Shown here: positions 42,492-50,937 of the stretch, in pieces
Layout: the number at the start of each line of letters is the position of its first letter
Position numbering within the stretch: position 1 is the first letter of the stretch
From: Burkholderiaceae bacterium 16
Lineage (GTDB): Bacteria > Pseudomonadota > Gammaproteobacteria > Burkholderiales > Burkholderiaceae
Length of the DNA stretch: 64,000 nt
Reading direction: 5' to 3'
NCBI GenBank assembly: GCA_000955785.1
Contig: JYOD01000111.1
Coordinates: forward strand, 43,118 to 107,117
Position numbers and translations under genes: made by a program
The notes under the pieces: generated by a model
Told to the model about the DNA's origin: nothing
Databases searched by the model: none
Seen by the model: only the letters and a program-made list of their open reading frames with translations

Positions 42492-43478
42492 ATGTCCAAC
42501 ATCATCACCGTCGCCGCCGCCCAGCTTGGTCCCATCCAGAAGTCCGAAGGGCGCGAGATCGCGGTCGCACGCATGGTCCAACTGCTCGAACGCGCCTATC
42601 GGCGCGGCGCGCAGGTCGTGGTGTTTCCCGAACTCGCGCTGACCACGTTTTTTCCGCGCTGGTACCACGAGGACATCGACGAGGCGGACTGCTGGTTCGA
42701 AACGGCGCTGCCCTCACCGGTGACCGCGCCGTTGTTCAATGCAATCCGCCGCTTTGGCCTGACGGTGTACCTTGGCTACGCCGAGATCGCTTACGAGCAC
42801 GACGAAGCCGGCGTCATGCGCAAGCGTCGGTTCAACACCTCGGTGATCATCGCAGCGACGGGTGAGGTAATCCTCAAATACCGGAAGGTCCATCTGCCCG
42901 GCCACGCAGAGTACGCACCATCGCGCAAGGTGCAGCACCTGGAGAAGCGCTATTTCGAAGTCGGCAATCTCGGCTTTCCGGTGGTCCGGGCGTCCGTCGG
43001 CGAGGCCGGGAGCGTGAACATGGGCATGATGATATGCAACGACCGCCGTTGGCCCGAGGCTTGGCGCGTGCTCGGACTGCAGCAGGTCGAACTCGTCATG
43101 CTGGGCTACAACACGCCGAGCATGAACATGGAAAACCGCGGCTTCGAGGCCCATCATCTTCGCGTGTTCCACTCGCAGTTGTCCATTCAGGCGGGCTGCT
43201 ATCAGAACGCGTGTTTCGCGGTCGCCGTCGCGAAGGCCGGGACCGAGGACGGCCATGAAATGTTCGGTCATTCGATCATTGTCAATCCCCAAGGCGAAAT
43301 CGTGGCGCAGGCCACTAGTTGGGACGACGAACTCATCGTGGCCGACTGCAACCTGGACATGTGCAAACTGGGCCGCTCCACCGTCTTCAACTTCGGTTTG
43401 CACCGGCGCGTCGAGGCGTACACACGCATCACCGATCAGGTCGGTAGCGTGGCCCCGCCGACCTGGCCGGCGCGCTGA
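42492..43478 (+). CDS. N-carbamoyl-D-amino-acid hydrolase (D-carbamoylase)
   Basis: This 328-residue nitrilase-superfamily protein carries the catalytic triad: E47 in VVFPELALTTFFPRW, K132 in KYRKVHLPGH and C182 in MMICNDRRWPEAWR. FPELALTTFFPRW, RRFNTSVI, HLEKRYFEVGNLGFPV and GYNTP are conserved in characterised Agrobacterium D-carbamoylases, which have E47/K127/C172 and about 304 residues. It should hydrolyse N-carbamoyl-D-amino acids to the free D-amino acid, ammonia and CO2. No hydantoinase gene is visible, so the carbamoyl substrate must come from elsewhere. It is followed 42 bases later by a PLP dehydratase gene. Confidence 0.92.
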   Translation: MSNIITVAAAQLGPIQKSEGREIAVARMVQLLERAYRRGAQVVVFPELALTTFFPRWYHEDIDEADCWFETALPSPVTAPLFNAIRRFGLTVYLGYAEIAYEHDEAGVMRKRRFNTSVIIAATGEVILKYRKVHLPGHAEYAPSRKVQHLEKRYFEVGNLGFPVVRASVGEAGSVNMGMMICNDRRWPEAWRVLGLQQVELVMLGYNTPSMNMENRGFEAHHLRVFHSQLSIQAGCYQNACFAVAVAKAGTEDGHEMFGHSIIVNPQGEIVAQATSWDDELIVADCNLDMCKLGRSTVFNFGLHRRVEAYTRITDQVGSVAPPTWPAR

Positions 43479-43520
43479 TCTCGCCCCCACCCCCTTTTCG
43501 ACCACCCACTCGACTCCTCC

Positions 43521-44606
43521 ATGCAGCCGACCGAACCGCAGGATATTCATCTGGCACGACCGCGACCCGCGCACGCAATCCGGCACGAGATGCTGGGTGA
43601 AATGCGCGTTCCCGATTTCGCCGACGTCGAACAGGCGGCTGAAGAAATCGCTCCCTATGTCGTCCGCACCCCACTGCTGCGTTCGCCGACGCTCGATGCC
43701 ATTGCCGGCGCGCCCGTCTGGCTCAAGGCCGAGAGCCTGCAGGTCACGGGTTCATTCAAGGCACGCGGCGCATTCAATGCGCTGCTATCGCTGCGCAGCG
43801 ACCAGCGAGCGAAAGGCGTGATCGCCTATTCCACCGGCAATCACGGGCAGGCGATCGCCTGGGCGGCACGGCAGCTCGGCGTTGCGGCGACCATAGTGAT
43901 GCCGGTCGATACGCCACGCAACAAGGTGGAGCGCGCGCTGGCCCAAGGCGCGCGCGTCGTTCACTACGACCGCCGCCATGAAAGCCGCGAAGCTATCGCG
44001 ATGCGGCTGATCGAGGAATCGGGCGGCACGCTGATTCCGCCGGGCGATCATCCCGCGGTCCTTGCCGCCCAGGGCACCGTGGCACTGGAGGCGTTGCAGG
44101 ATCTGCCCGAGGCTGCGCTCGACAACCTCGGTCTGTTCGCGGCGCCATGCGGTGGCGGCGGCCTGATCGCCGGTTGCGGACTTGTCGTCGACACCCTGAG
44201 TCCGGGCACGTGGCTGATCTCCGCCGAGCCGGCCGGGTTCGACGACACGGTGCGCTCGCTGCGCAGCGGCCGCAGGGAAACCAATGCCGCGGGCACCACG
44301 ACGACGTTCTGCGACGCGTTGCAGGCCAGCACGCCGGCTGAACTGCCCTTCGAGATCAACAAGTGCTTTCTCGACGGCGCGGTGGCCGTCACCGACGCGC
44401 AGGTCTGCACCGCCATTCGCTTCGCGCTTGCGGAACTTCGGCTGCTGGTCGAACCGGGCGGGGCCGTCGCGCTGGCGGCGTTGCTAGCCGGCGTGATCGA
44501 TCTCGAAGGCCGCGACAGCGTCATCGTGCTGTCTGGCGGCAACGTCGACTTGCCCTTACTTCAAATGATGCTGCAGCCCACTGCAGCCGCCGCACACGGT
44601 ACTTGA
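43521..44606 (+). CDS. Threonine/serine dehydratase-like fold-II PLP enzyme
   Basis: This 361-residue protein has the PLP lysine K80 in VTGSFKARGAFN, the STGNHGQAIAWAA substrate loop, and the phosphate-cradling GGGGLIAG at 211-218. SGGNVDLP near the C-terminus completes the cofactor site. There is no ACT regulatory domain, so it is of the catabolic threonine-dehydratase/serine-racemase type. It may deaminate beta-hydroxy amino acids released by the carbamoylase and deacylase, or racemise them. ATG 43521 has a poor ribosome site; ATG 43590 would remove 23 non-conserved residues. It shares the transcript with the carbamoylase gene. Confidence 0.88.
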   Translation: MQPTEPQDIHLARPRPAHAIRHEMLGEMRVPDFADVEQAAEEIAPYVVRTPLLRSPTLDAIAGAPVWLKAESLQVTGSFKARGAFNALLSLRSDQRAKGVIAYSTGNHGQAIAWAARQLGVAATIVMPVDTPRNKVERALAQGARVVHYDRRHESREAIAMRLIEESGGTLIPPGDHPAVLAAQGTVALEALQDLPEAALDNLGLFAAPCGGGGLIAGCGLVVDTLSPGTWLISAEPAGFDDTVRSLRSGRRETNAAGTTTTFCDALQASTPAELPFEINKCFLDGAVAVTDAQVCTAIRFALAELRLLVEPGGAVALAALLAGVIDLEGRDSVIVLSGGNVDLPLLQMMLQPTAAAAHGT

Positions 44607-44686
44607 GACAGCCGTATCACCGGCCCGCGCATCTCGACGCAGGCCGGCCCTGACGCTAACTTGCCTACCACGAAAGGAACGCCACC

Positions 44687-45673
44687 ATGTCTCTCTTCCG
44701 GAATTGTGCCTGGCTACTCAGACGAATTTCGCCGATCGTCGCCGCCATGCTGCTCACGGCGAACGCCTTCGCAGCCTATCCCGAGCGCCCCATCACGCTG
44801 ATCGTCCCGTTCAATGCAGGCACAACGCCCGACATCGTCTCACGCTTGCTGGCCGATGTCGTCGGCCATGACATTGGGCAGCAGATTGTGGTCATCAACC
44901 GCGTGGGCGCTTCCGGCATCATCGGCACGCAGGCCGTGATCAACGCGCCGGCCGACGGCTACACCATTGGCTTCGCGAACGTCGCCACACTTGCAATCAA
45001 CCAGTCCCTTTACAAGAAGCTGCCCTACGACGCCGACAAGCAGCTGGCACCCGTGGCCCTGACCGGCTACGTGCAGAATGTGCTGGCGGTGCGCAAGGAC
45101 CTCGGCGTGAAGTCGGTCTCCGATCTGATCTCGCTGGCCAGAAGCGCGCCGGGCAAGCTCTCCGTCGGATCGGGCGGGAACGGTACCACGGGCCATGTCA
45201 GCGCCGAGATGTTCAAGGCAATGGCGGGCGTCTCCATCACGCACGTTCCCTACAAGGGCGGTCCCGAAGCGGACCTCGCACTGATGCGAGGCGAAGTGGA
45301 TCTGGTCTTCGAGAACATCACGTCGATCGCGCCGTATCTGAAGAGCGGCAGCGTCGTGCCACTCGCCGTCACCGGCGCACGCCGCGACAGCCGCCTGCCG
45401 AAGCTGCCGACCATAGCGGAGACGGGACTGAAGGATTACCAGGCAGTGGCATGGACTGGCTATGTCGCGCCCGCCGGGACTGACCCGCAGATACTCGACC
45501 TGCTCAACAAGGCCTTCAACAAGGCGGCCAACTCGGACGCCATGAAAATGCGGCTGGCCGACATGGCGTATGAAGTCTCTACAGGGGAGCGCGGAGCCTT
45601 CTTCGACCTCGCCCGCAAGGAGCGACCCGTCTGGGCCGCAGTGATCAAGAGTTCCGGCGCGGCCGTCGACTGA
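44687..45673 (+). CDS. Bug/TctC-family periplasmic solute-binding protein
   Basis: This 328-residue protein has an AAAGGA ribosome site and a signal peptide ending NAFA/AYP. Mature motifs are YPERPITLIVPFNAGTTPD (with NAGTT in place of the usual PPGG), GASGIIGTQAVINAPADGYT, and the C-lobe GYVAPAGTDPQILDLLN. The altered ligand loop suggests a ligand different from that of the other Bug receptor in the window. It lies between the dehydratase and the N-acyl-D-amino-acid deacylase (12 bases apart), so an N-acylated amino acid is a good guess for its ligand. No membrane permease subunits are adjacent. Confidence 0.92.
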   Translation: MSLFRNCAWLLRRISPIVAAMLLTANAFAAYPERPITLIVPFNAGTTPDIVSRLLADVVGHDIGQQIVVINRVGASGIIGTQAVINAPADGYTIGFANVATLAINQSLYKKLPYDADKQLAPVALTGYVQNVLAVRKDLGVKSVSDLISLARSAPGKLSVGSGGNGTTGHVSAEMFKAMAGVSITHVPYKGGPEADLALMRGEVDLVFENITSIAPYLKSGSVVPLAVTGARRDSRLPKLPTIAETGLKDYQAVAWTGYVAPAGTDPQILDLLNKAFNKAANSDAMKMRLADMAYEVSTGERGAFFDLARKERPVWAAVIKSSGAAVD

Positions 45674-45685
45674 GGAGAGCTGGAC

Positions 45686-47146
45686 ATGGCGCATTTTGAC
45701 ATATTGATTCGTGGCGGCACAGTGATCGACGGCACCGGCGCACCGCGCAGGCTCGCCGACATCGGGATCGAGGGATCGCGTATCGCTGCGCTAGGCGCAC
45801 TCTCATCCGACACCGCTGCGCTGGTAATCGATGCGCGTGATCGTATCGTCGCGCCCGGCTTCATCGACTCGCATACGCACGATGACCGATATCTGACGCT
45901 CGATCCGATGATGCCGGCCAAGCTCAGCCAGGGCGTTACCACGGTCGTGACAGGCAATTGCGGAATCAGCCTTGCGCCCTGGCGCGCGGCCGCGGGACAG
46001 ACCGTTCCGCCGCCACTTGACTTGCTGGGGGACGACCCCGCCGTGTTTCGTTTCGCTGCGTTCGGCGACTATCTCGCTGAGTTGGAGCGAGGTCCCGCGG
46101 CCGTCAACGCGGCTTGCCTGGTGGGCCATACGACGCTGCGGATCGCCGCGATGGAGCGGCTGGACAGGGCGGCGACCGACAGCGAGATCGCGGCGATGCA
46201 GGCCTTGCTGCGCGACGCCATGGAGAGCGGGGCCATCGGGCTTTCGACGGGTGCCGCCTATCCCACTGCAATGCCAGCCACGACCGGGGAAATGGCCGCC
46301 GTGGCGGAGGTCATGCGCGGCTACGGCGGCGTCTACGCCAGCCATATACGCGATGAAGGCGATCGGATCCGCGAGGCGCTCGACGAAGCCTTCGAGGTCG
46401 GCGCCGCGGGCGACGCGCCAGTCGTGGTCTCGCATCACAAGCTGATTGGTCCAAAGAATCATGGCCGCTCGGTCGAGACGCTTGGGCATATCGCGCAAGC
46501 CATGCGGCGTCAGCCGATAGGTCTCGACTGCTATCCATACATCGCCGGCTCCACCATTTTGCGCAAGGATCGGCTCGCGATGTCGAGCCGCGTCATCGTG
46601 ACGCGTTCAGTACCGCATCCCGAGTTCGCCGGACAGGACCTCGATGCCATCGCGGCGACAATGTGCCTCTCGCCCGAGGACGCCGTCGATGCGTTGCAGC
46701 CGGCTGGCGCGATCTACTTCCTGATGGACGAGCAGGACGTGCAGCGCATCCTCGCCTTCCCCGAAACCATGATCGGCTCCGACGGACTGCCCCACGATTG
46801 CGCGCCGCATCCGCGTCTGTGGGGCACATTTCCGCGGGTGCTGGGGCATTACTGCCGCGACCTCGGGCTATTCTCACTCGAGCAAGCTGTGCATAAGATG
46901 ACCGGCCTGACAGCCCGCTACTTCAGGCTGCCGGGGCGCGGAATCCTGTCGCACGGCAACTTCGCGGATATCACCATCTTCGATGCCGCCCGCGTGGCCG
47001 ATATGGCGACCTTCGCGCAGCCCGTCGCGCGCGCCGAAGGCATCGAGACCGTCATCGTCAATGGCACCCTCGCATGGAGCGGCGGCGAGAGCACGGGCGC
47101 CCGTCCCGGGGCGGTGATCCGCCGGAACGATACGTCTCCCGGTTGA
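45686..47146 (+). CDS. N-acyl-D-amino-acid deacylase (D-aminoacylase)
   Basis: This 486-residue amidohydrolase-superfamily enzyme has every metal and catalytic residue of characterised D-aminoacylases: H63 and H65 in FIDSHTHDD, C92 in VVTGNCG, H220 in ASHIRDEG, H250 in VVVSHHK, and D366 in MIGSDGLPHD. H220, H250 and D366 even keep the numbering of the Alcaligenes enzyme. A small beta-sandwich is formed by the N- and C-terminal strands. It should release free D-amino acids from N-acyl-D-amino acids in the cytoplasm. The GAGGAG ribosome site and 12-base gap from the Bug receptor indicate cotranscription. It is the last gene of the plus-strand block. Confidence 0.94.
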   Translation: MAHFDILIRGGTVIDGTGAPRRLADIGIEGSRIAALGALSSDTAALVIDARDRIVAPGFIDSHTHDDRYLTLDPMMPAKLSQGVTTVVTGNCGISLAPWRAAAGQTVPPPLDLLGDDPAVFRFAAFGDYLAELERGPAAVNAACLVGHTTLRIAAMERLDRAATDSEIAAMQALLRDAMESGAIGLSTGAAYPTAMPATTGEMAAVAEVMRGYGGVYASHIRDEGDRIREALDEAFEVGAAGDAPVVVSHHKLIGPKNHGRSVETLGHIAQAMRRQPIGLDCYPYIAGSTILRKDRLAMSSRVIVTRSVPHPEFAGQDLDAIAATMCLSPEDAVDALQPAGAIYFLMDEQDVQRILAFPETMIGSDGLPHDCAPHPRLWGTFPRVLGHYCRDLGLFSLEQAVHKMTGLTARYFRLPGRGILSHGNFADITIFDAARVADMATFAQPVARAEGIETVIVNGTLAWSGGESTGARPGAVIRRNDTSPG

Positions 47147-47190
47147 TCATTCGAAACCAGTTCACCAACGCGGGCGGTCGGCTGGCCGCC

Positions 47191-48552
47191 CTATGAAAAC
47201 AGGATCAGCGTCGCTCTCAACCCAGGATGATTGTCGGTCAATTCGAGCACGCCACCGTGCTGCTTGGCGACGGCGGCCACGAGACTCAGCCCCAATCCCA
47301 CACCCGGAGTACTGCGACTTGCGTCGCCGCGATAGAAGCGTTCGAGAACTTTTGGCTTCTCTTCGTCGGGGATGCCGGGCCCGTCGTCCGAAACGGCAAT
47401 CACGATTGCCCCGTCCGGGCGGCTCGAGGCCTCGACCGTGACCCTCCCATGTTCCTGAGCATACTTTAGCGCGTTATCGATCAGGTTCCCGACCGCCTGT
47501 GCAAGCAGCAGGGGATCGCCGGCCAGCGTCAGTGGCCCGGAGGACGCGAAAGAAAGCGCGACCCCCTTCAGTTCTGCCACGGGTTGGTAGAACTCGGCGG
47601 CTTCGCCTGCTACCGTCGTTGCATCCACTTCAATGAAGCCGGAGCGGCGCGTGCCAGAGTCAATCTCCGCCAGGCGCAGTAGGGCGTTGAAGATAGCAAT
47701 AACGCGGTCTACGTCCGCGATTGCACCTTCGATCTCGGCGAAGGTTTGCTCCAGGCGAGGCCGGGTCACCGACAGTTCCTCCAGGCGGTAACGCAACTCC
47801 GCCAACGGTGTGCGCAGGTCATGCGCGATAGCATTGGACACGTTTCGGATGCCCTCAAACAGGTGCTCGATTTGATCCAGCATGCGGTTTTCGGTCTCCA
47901 CGAGCGTGTTGAGCTCGTTCTCACCGCCATAAGCCGGCAACCGATGTGTGAGATTTCCTTGCATGATGGCGCAAGCCGTCTGGTTGATGTCGTGGACCTT
48001 GGAAAGTATCGTGCGACGAATCAGCGCTCCCCCTGCTACGCCAAGCAGCAAAACGATGCTGGCAGCGCCCACCAGTCCATACAAGAACAACGTTTCGAGC
48101 TTTTCAAACCGACTGACGTCACGCCCCAACAAAAGGTGATACCCACCGGGGAGTGTCTGATGCAACAGCACGGCTCTAACTACACGTCCGCCTACATCAA
48201 TTGACGCTACTTGCGTCCCTGTCGATGCGGAAACCTCGCGAGGCCATGCGGGTAGATTGCCGGCACGCTTCGCCCATGTCGGATCGGCGAACAGAATGAT
48301 AGTGTTCTCCACGTCTTCGAGTTGCCCGCCCACCCGTGTTTCGATTGCTGCTACAAGGGCAGCGGCGCCATGTTTGGCGAATAGATCCATCATATTCTGC
48401 GCTTCCGCCTGAAGCACCTCGGTTCTGCTTTGCTCGATCGTGTTGCGCCAGGCATACCAGAGCGGTGTGGCGAACAGGGCGAGCGCAACCAGACTCACCG
48501 CGACATAGCCGAGCGCTAGATTAAGCGCCGAAAAACGCAGCAGCTTACTCAT
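47191..48552 (-). CDS. HAMP-domain sensor histidine kinase
   Basis: This 453-residue protein has a first helix at residues 14-34, a periplasmic loop of about 120 residues, a second helix at 156-178 and a HAMP domain. The HisKA site is H244 in SNAIAHDLRTPLAELRYRL, and the ATPase has NLIDNALKYA, SDDGPGIP and GVGLGLSLV. The gene overlaps the OmpR-type regulator by 8 bases, so they form a pair. Both follow an RND efflux operon on the same strand, so it probably senses an envelope or drug signal that calls for efflux. A GGGCGG/CCGCCC hairpin at 47172-47191 lies at the gene end. Confidence 0.93.
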   Translation of the reverse strand: MSKLLRFSALNLALGYVAVSLVALALFATPLWYAWRNTIEQSRTEVLQAEAQNMMDLFAKHGAAALVAAIETRVGGQLEDVENTIILFADPTWAKRAGNLPAWPREVSASTGTQVASIDVGGRVVRAVLLHQTLPGGYHLLLGRDVSRFEKLETLFLYGLVGAASIVLLLGVAGGALIRRTILSKVHDINQTACAIMQGNLTHRLPAYGGENELNTLVETENRMLDQIEHLFEGIRNVSNAIAHDLRTPLAELRYRLEELSVTRPRLEQTFAEIEGAIADVDRVIAIFNALLRLAEIDSGTRRSGFIEVDATTVAGEAAEFYQPVAELKGVALSFASSGPLTLAGDPLLLAQAVGNLIDNALKYAQEHGRVTVEASSRPDGAIVIAVSDDGPGIPDEEKPKVLERFYRGDASRSTPGVGLGLSLVAAVAKQHGGVLELTDNHPGLRATLILFS

Positions 48553-49225
48553 CGGCCGTCAGCATGTAGCCGGCATTACGAATGGTCCGCAGCAATTGCC
48601 GACCGCTGCCGGCATCGATCTTCTGGCGTAGCTTGCTGACGTGAACGTCCACGACATTCGTCTGTGGGTCGAAATGATAGTCCCACACGTTCTCAAGCAG
48701 CATGGTCCGCGTCACCACCTGGTTGGCATGGCGCAGCAGGTATTCCAGCAGCTTGAATTCGCGCGGTTGCAGCGCGACGGTCTTGCCCGCGCGCGTTACC
48801 TTATGGGACAGCAGATCCATGGACAGGTCATCCAGCGTCAGCGTTGTCTCTGCGCGACCGTCCTGCGAACGCCGCAGGAGCGCGTCGAGCCGTGCCAGAA
48901 GTTCGCCGAAGGCAAATGGCTTGACAAGATAATCGTCACCGCCACTCTTGAGGCCACGAATGCGATCATCGACATCGGAAAGGGCGCTGAGGATCAGGAT
49001 CGGTACCTTGTTGCCGGTCCTGCGCAACGCCTCGATGATCCCGAGGCCGTCGATGCCGCCGGGCAGCATACGATCCATGATGATCGCATCGTAAGGTTCG
49101 CTCGCGGCGAGGAACATGCCGTCGCGCCCGTTGTCGGCGTGATCCACAGTATGCCCCGCTTCAGCCAGTCCCTTCTTCAGATATTGGGCGACACGCTCGT
49201 TGTCCTCGACAATCAATAGTTTCAT
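48545..49225 (-). CDS. OmpR-type response regulator of efflux-linked pair
   Basis: This 226-residue protein has a receiver with VEDNERV, phosphoacceptor D51 in AIIMDRMLPGGIDG and Lys in DYLVKPFAF. The winged-helix domain follows (LQPREFKLLEYLLRHANQVV, VDVHVSKLRQKI, RTIRNAGYML). All key residues are present. It lies 214 bases after the outer-membrane channel gene and overlaps its sensor kinase gene. By position it likely regulates the upstream efflux operon. No binding repeat was identified. Confidence 0.94.
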   Translation of the reverse strand: MKLLIVEDNERVAQYLKKGLAEAGHTVDHADNGRDGMFLAASEPYDAIIMDRMLPGGIDGLGIIEALRRTGNKVPILILSALSDVDDRIRGLKSGGDDYLVKPFAFGELLARLDALLRRSQDGRAETTLTLDDLSMDLLSHKVTRAGKTVALQPREFKLLEYLLRHANQVVTRTMLLENVWDYHFDPQTNVVDVHVSKLRQKIDAGSGRQLLRTIRNAGYMLTADE

Positions 49226-49439
49226 GATAAATCCGCCTTAACAGTTTGATTGCGAGAAGCCGTTCTCGCGCGGAATCCCATATCCACGCATTGTCTGGGG
49301 GGAATATTAGCCACAGCGCTATTCCGTTGCCAGCACGCGGGCATCCAGACGCAAATCGTCGCACCCTAGGGGACAAAACAGCACTTTCGCCACGCCGCGG
49401 ACCGTGAAGCGCTGCGCATCGTTTCGATGGTGGCCCATG

Positions 49440-50936
49440 TCATAGAACAGTCGGGGACGGTGAACCCGCCGTTGCGCTTGCCGTCGCGGTGTCAGCCGGC
49501 CGTGGCTCGTCCCCGGTGCGCTGGATCCAGCCGCCCCCGAGCGAGCGGTACAGGTCGACAAGACTGGTGAGGCGGTTCAGGCGTGTCGTGACCAACGCCA
49601 GCTGTGCGTTGTACAAGTCGGTCTGCGCGGTCAGTACGCTCAGATAGCTGTCGGTCCCGCTCGCATAGAGCATATTTGCCAGCTCCAGCCGACGCTGCTG
49701 GGCATCGGTGTAGCGCTGTTGCGCTGCCAACTGATCGTCGTAGGTCCCGCGCGCCGCAAGCCCGTCGGAAACCTCGCGGAATGCGGTCTGGACGGCCTTC
49801 TCGTATTGCGCGATGCCGATGTCCTTCTGAACCGTAGCGACATCCAGGTTGGCTTGATTCGCGCCAGCGGTGAAGATCGGCATCACCAGCGACGGTACGA
49901 AGGACCATGCACTGGATCCCGCTGCGAACAAGCCGCCGAGTGTCGCGCTGGCAGTGCCGAGCGCGCCTGTTAATGAGATGCGCGGAAAGAATGCCGCACG
50001 CGCAGCGCCGATGTCCGCATTTTCTGAACGCAGGACTGCTTCGGCCTCCAGGATGTCCGGGCGGCGCTCCAGCAGGTCCGAAGGCAGTCCGGCTGGTATG
50101 TCGGCGAGGATCGGCTGGGCGCCCAGCCTTACAGGAGGAGGCAGGTCAAGCGGCAACGGCTCGCCGACCAGCAATACCAGCGCATTCTCGGCCTGCGCTC
50201 GCAACCGGATCTGGGCGGCGTAGTTGGCTTGCGCCTGTTCCACGGTAGTCTGTGACAGGCGTAAATCCAGCTCCGACGCGGTGCCTGTGTCGAATTGCAG
50301 TTTGACGATTTCGTATGCCGCCTGCGCAGTCGTCAAGGTACTCTGCGTCACCGCGAGTTGCTCGTCATACGCCAGAGTGGTGAGGTACTGGTCGGCGATT
50401 TGGGACACCAGCAGGATCTCCGCAGCCTGACGCGCGTGCGCGCTTGCCAGGTACTGCTCGAGCGCCGCATCCGTCAGGCTTCGAAGGCGGCCGAAAAAGT
50501 CAATCTCCCAGGAGGCAGAGAGACCTGCCGAATAGTTGGAAGAGGCATTCGCATTGCCGGTGGAGCCGCCTCTCGACGCGCTCTTGGTCGAAGCGCTCGC
50601 GCCGGCGCTTACCTGCGGATACAATGCCGCGCGCTCGATGCGGTATTGCGCCTGGACTTTCTCTACGTTCAACACTGCGACGCGCAAGTCACGGTTGTTC
50701 ACCAGTGCGAGCTCGACCAGCCGCTGCAGGCGAGAATCAGGGAGGAAATTGCGCCAGCCGATATCCGCGGCAGGCAGCATTGTGCTGCCCGCCCCGACTG
50801 AGGGGGCCTTGTAGGCCTCGCCTGCGGGAAACACCGTAGCCACCGGCGCTGCCGGCCGCTGGTACACCGGCTGCAGCGAGCAGCCGGCTGCAAGGGTCAT
50901 GAGTACCGCACCGGCGGCGCATCTGTATAGCTTCAT
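49440..50936 (-). CDS. RND efflux outer-membrane channel lipoprotein (OprM/NodT family)
   Basis: This 498-residue protein has a signal peptide with lipobox LAAGCSLQP. The two repeats of the outer-membrane efflux fold follow: SASWEIDFFGRLRSLTDAAL, then SFVPSLVMPIFTAGANQANL. NLYRSLGGGW-like LYRSLGGGW near the C-terminus is the standard end of the family. It forms the outer-membrane tunnel of a tripartite pump. It starts 1 base after the pump gene stop, so it is cotranscribed with the pump and adaptor genes. Confidence 0.92.
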   Translation of the reverse strand: MKLYRCAAGAVLMTLAAGCSLQPVYQRPAAPVATVFPAGEAYKAPSVGAGSTMLPAADIGWRNFLPDSRLQRLVELALVNNRDLRVAVLNVEKVQAQYRIERAALYPQVSAGASASTKSASRGGSTGNANASSNYSAGLSASWEIDFFGRLRSLTDAALEQYLASAHARQAAEILLVSQIADQYLTTLAYDEQLAVTQSTLTTAQAAYEIVKLQFDTGTASELDLRLSQTTVEQAQANYAAQIRLRAQAENALVLLVGEPLPLDLPPPVRLGAQPILADIPAGLPSDLLERRPDILEAEAVLRSENADIGAARAAFFPRISLTGALGTASATLGGLFAAGSSAWSFVPSLVMPIFTAGANQANLDVATVQKDIGIAQYEKAVQTAFREVSDGLAARGTYDDQLAAQQRYTDAQQRRLELANMLYASGTDSYLSVLTAQTDLYNAQLALVTTRLNRLTSLVDLYRSLGGGWIQRTGDEPRPADTATASATAGSPSPTVL

Positions 50937-50937
50937 T

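Noticed and set aside
47172..47191. GGGCGG/CCGCCC stem between the deacylase and sensor kinase as a bidirectional terminator
   Set aside because: The stem is real but has no T-tract on either side and overlaps the kinase stop codon, so I do not call it.
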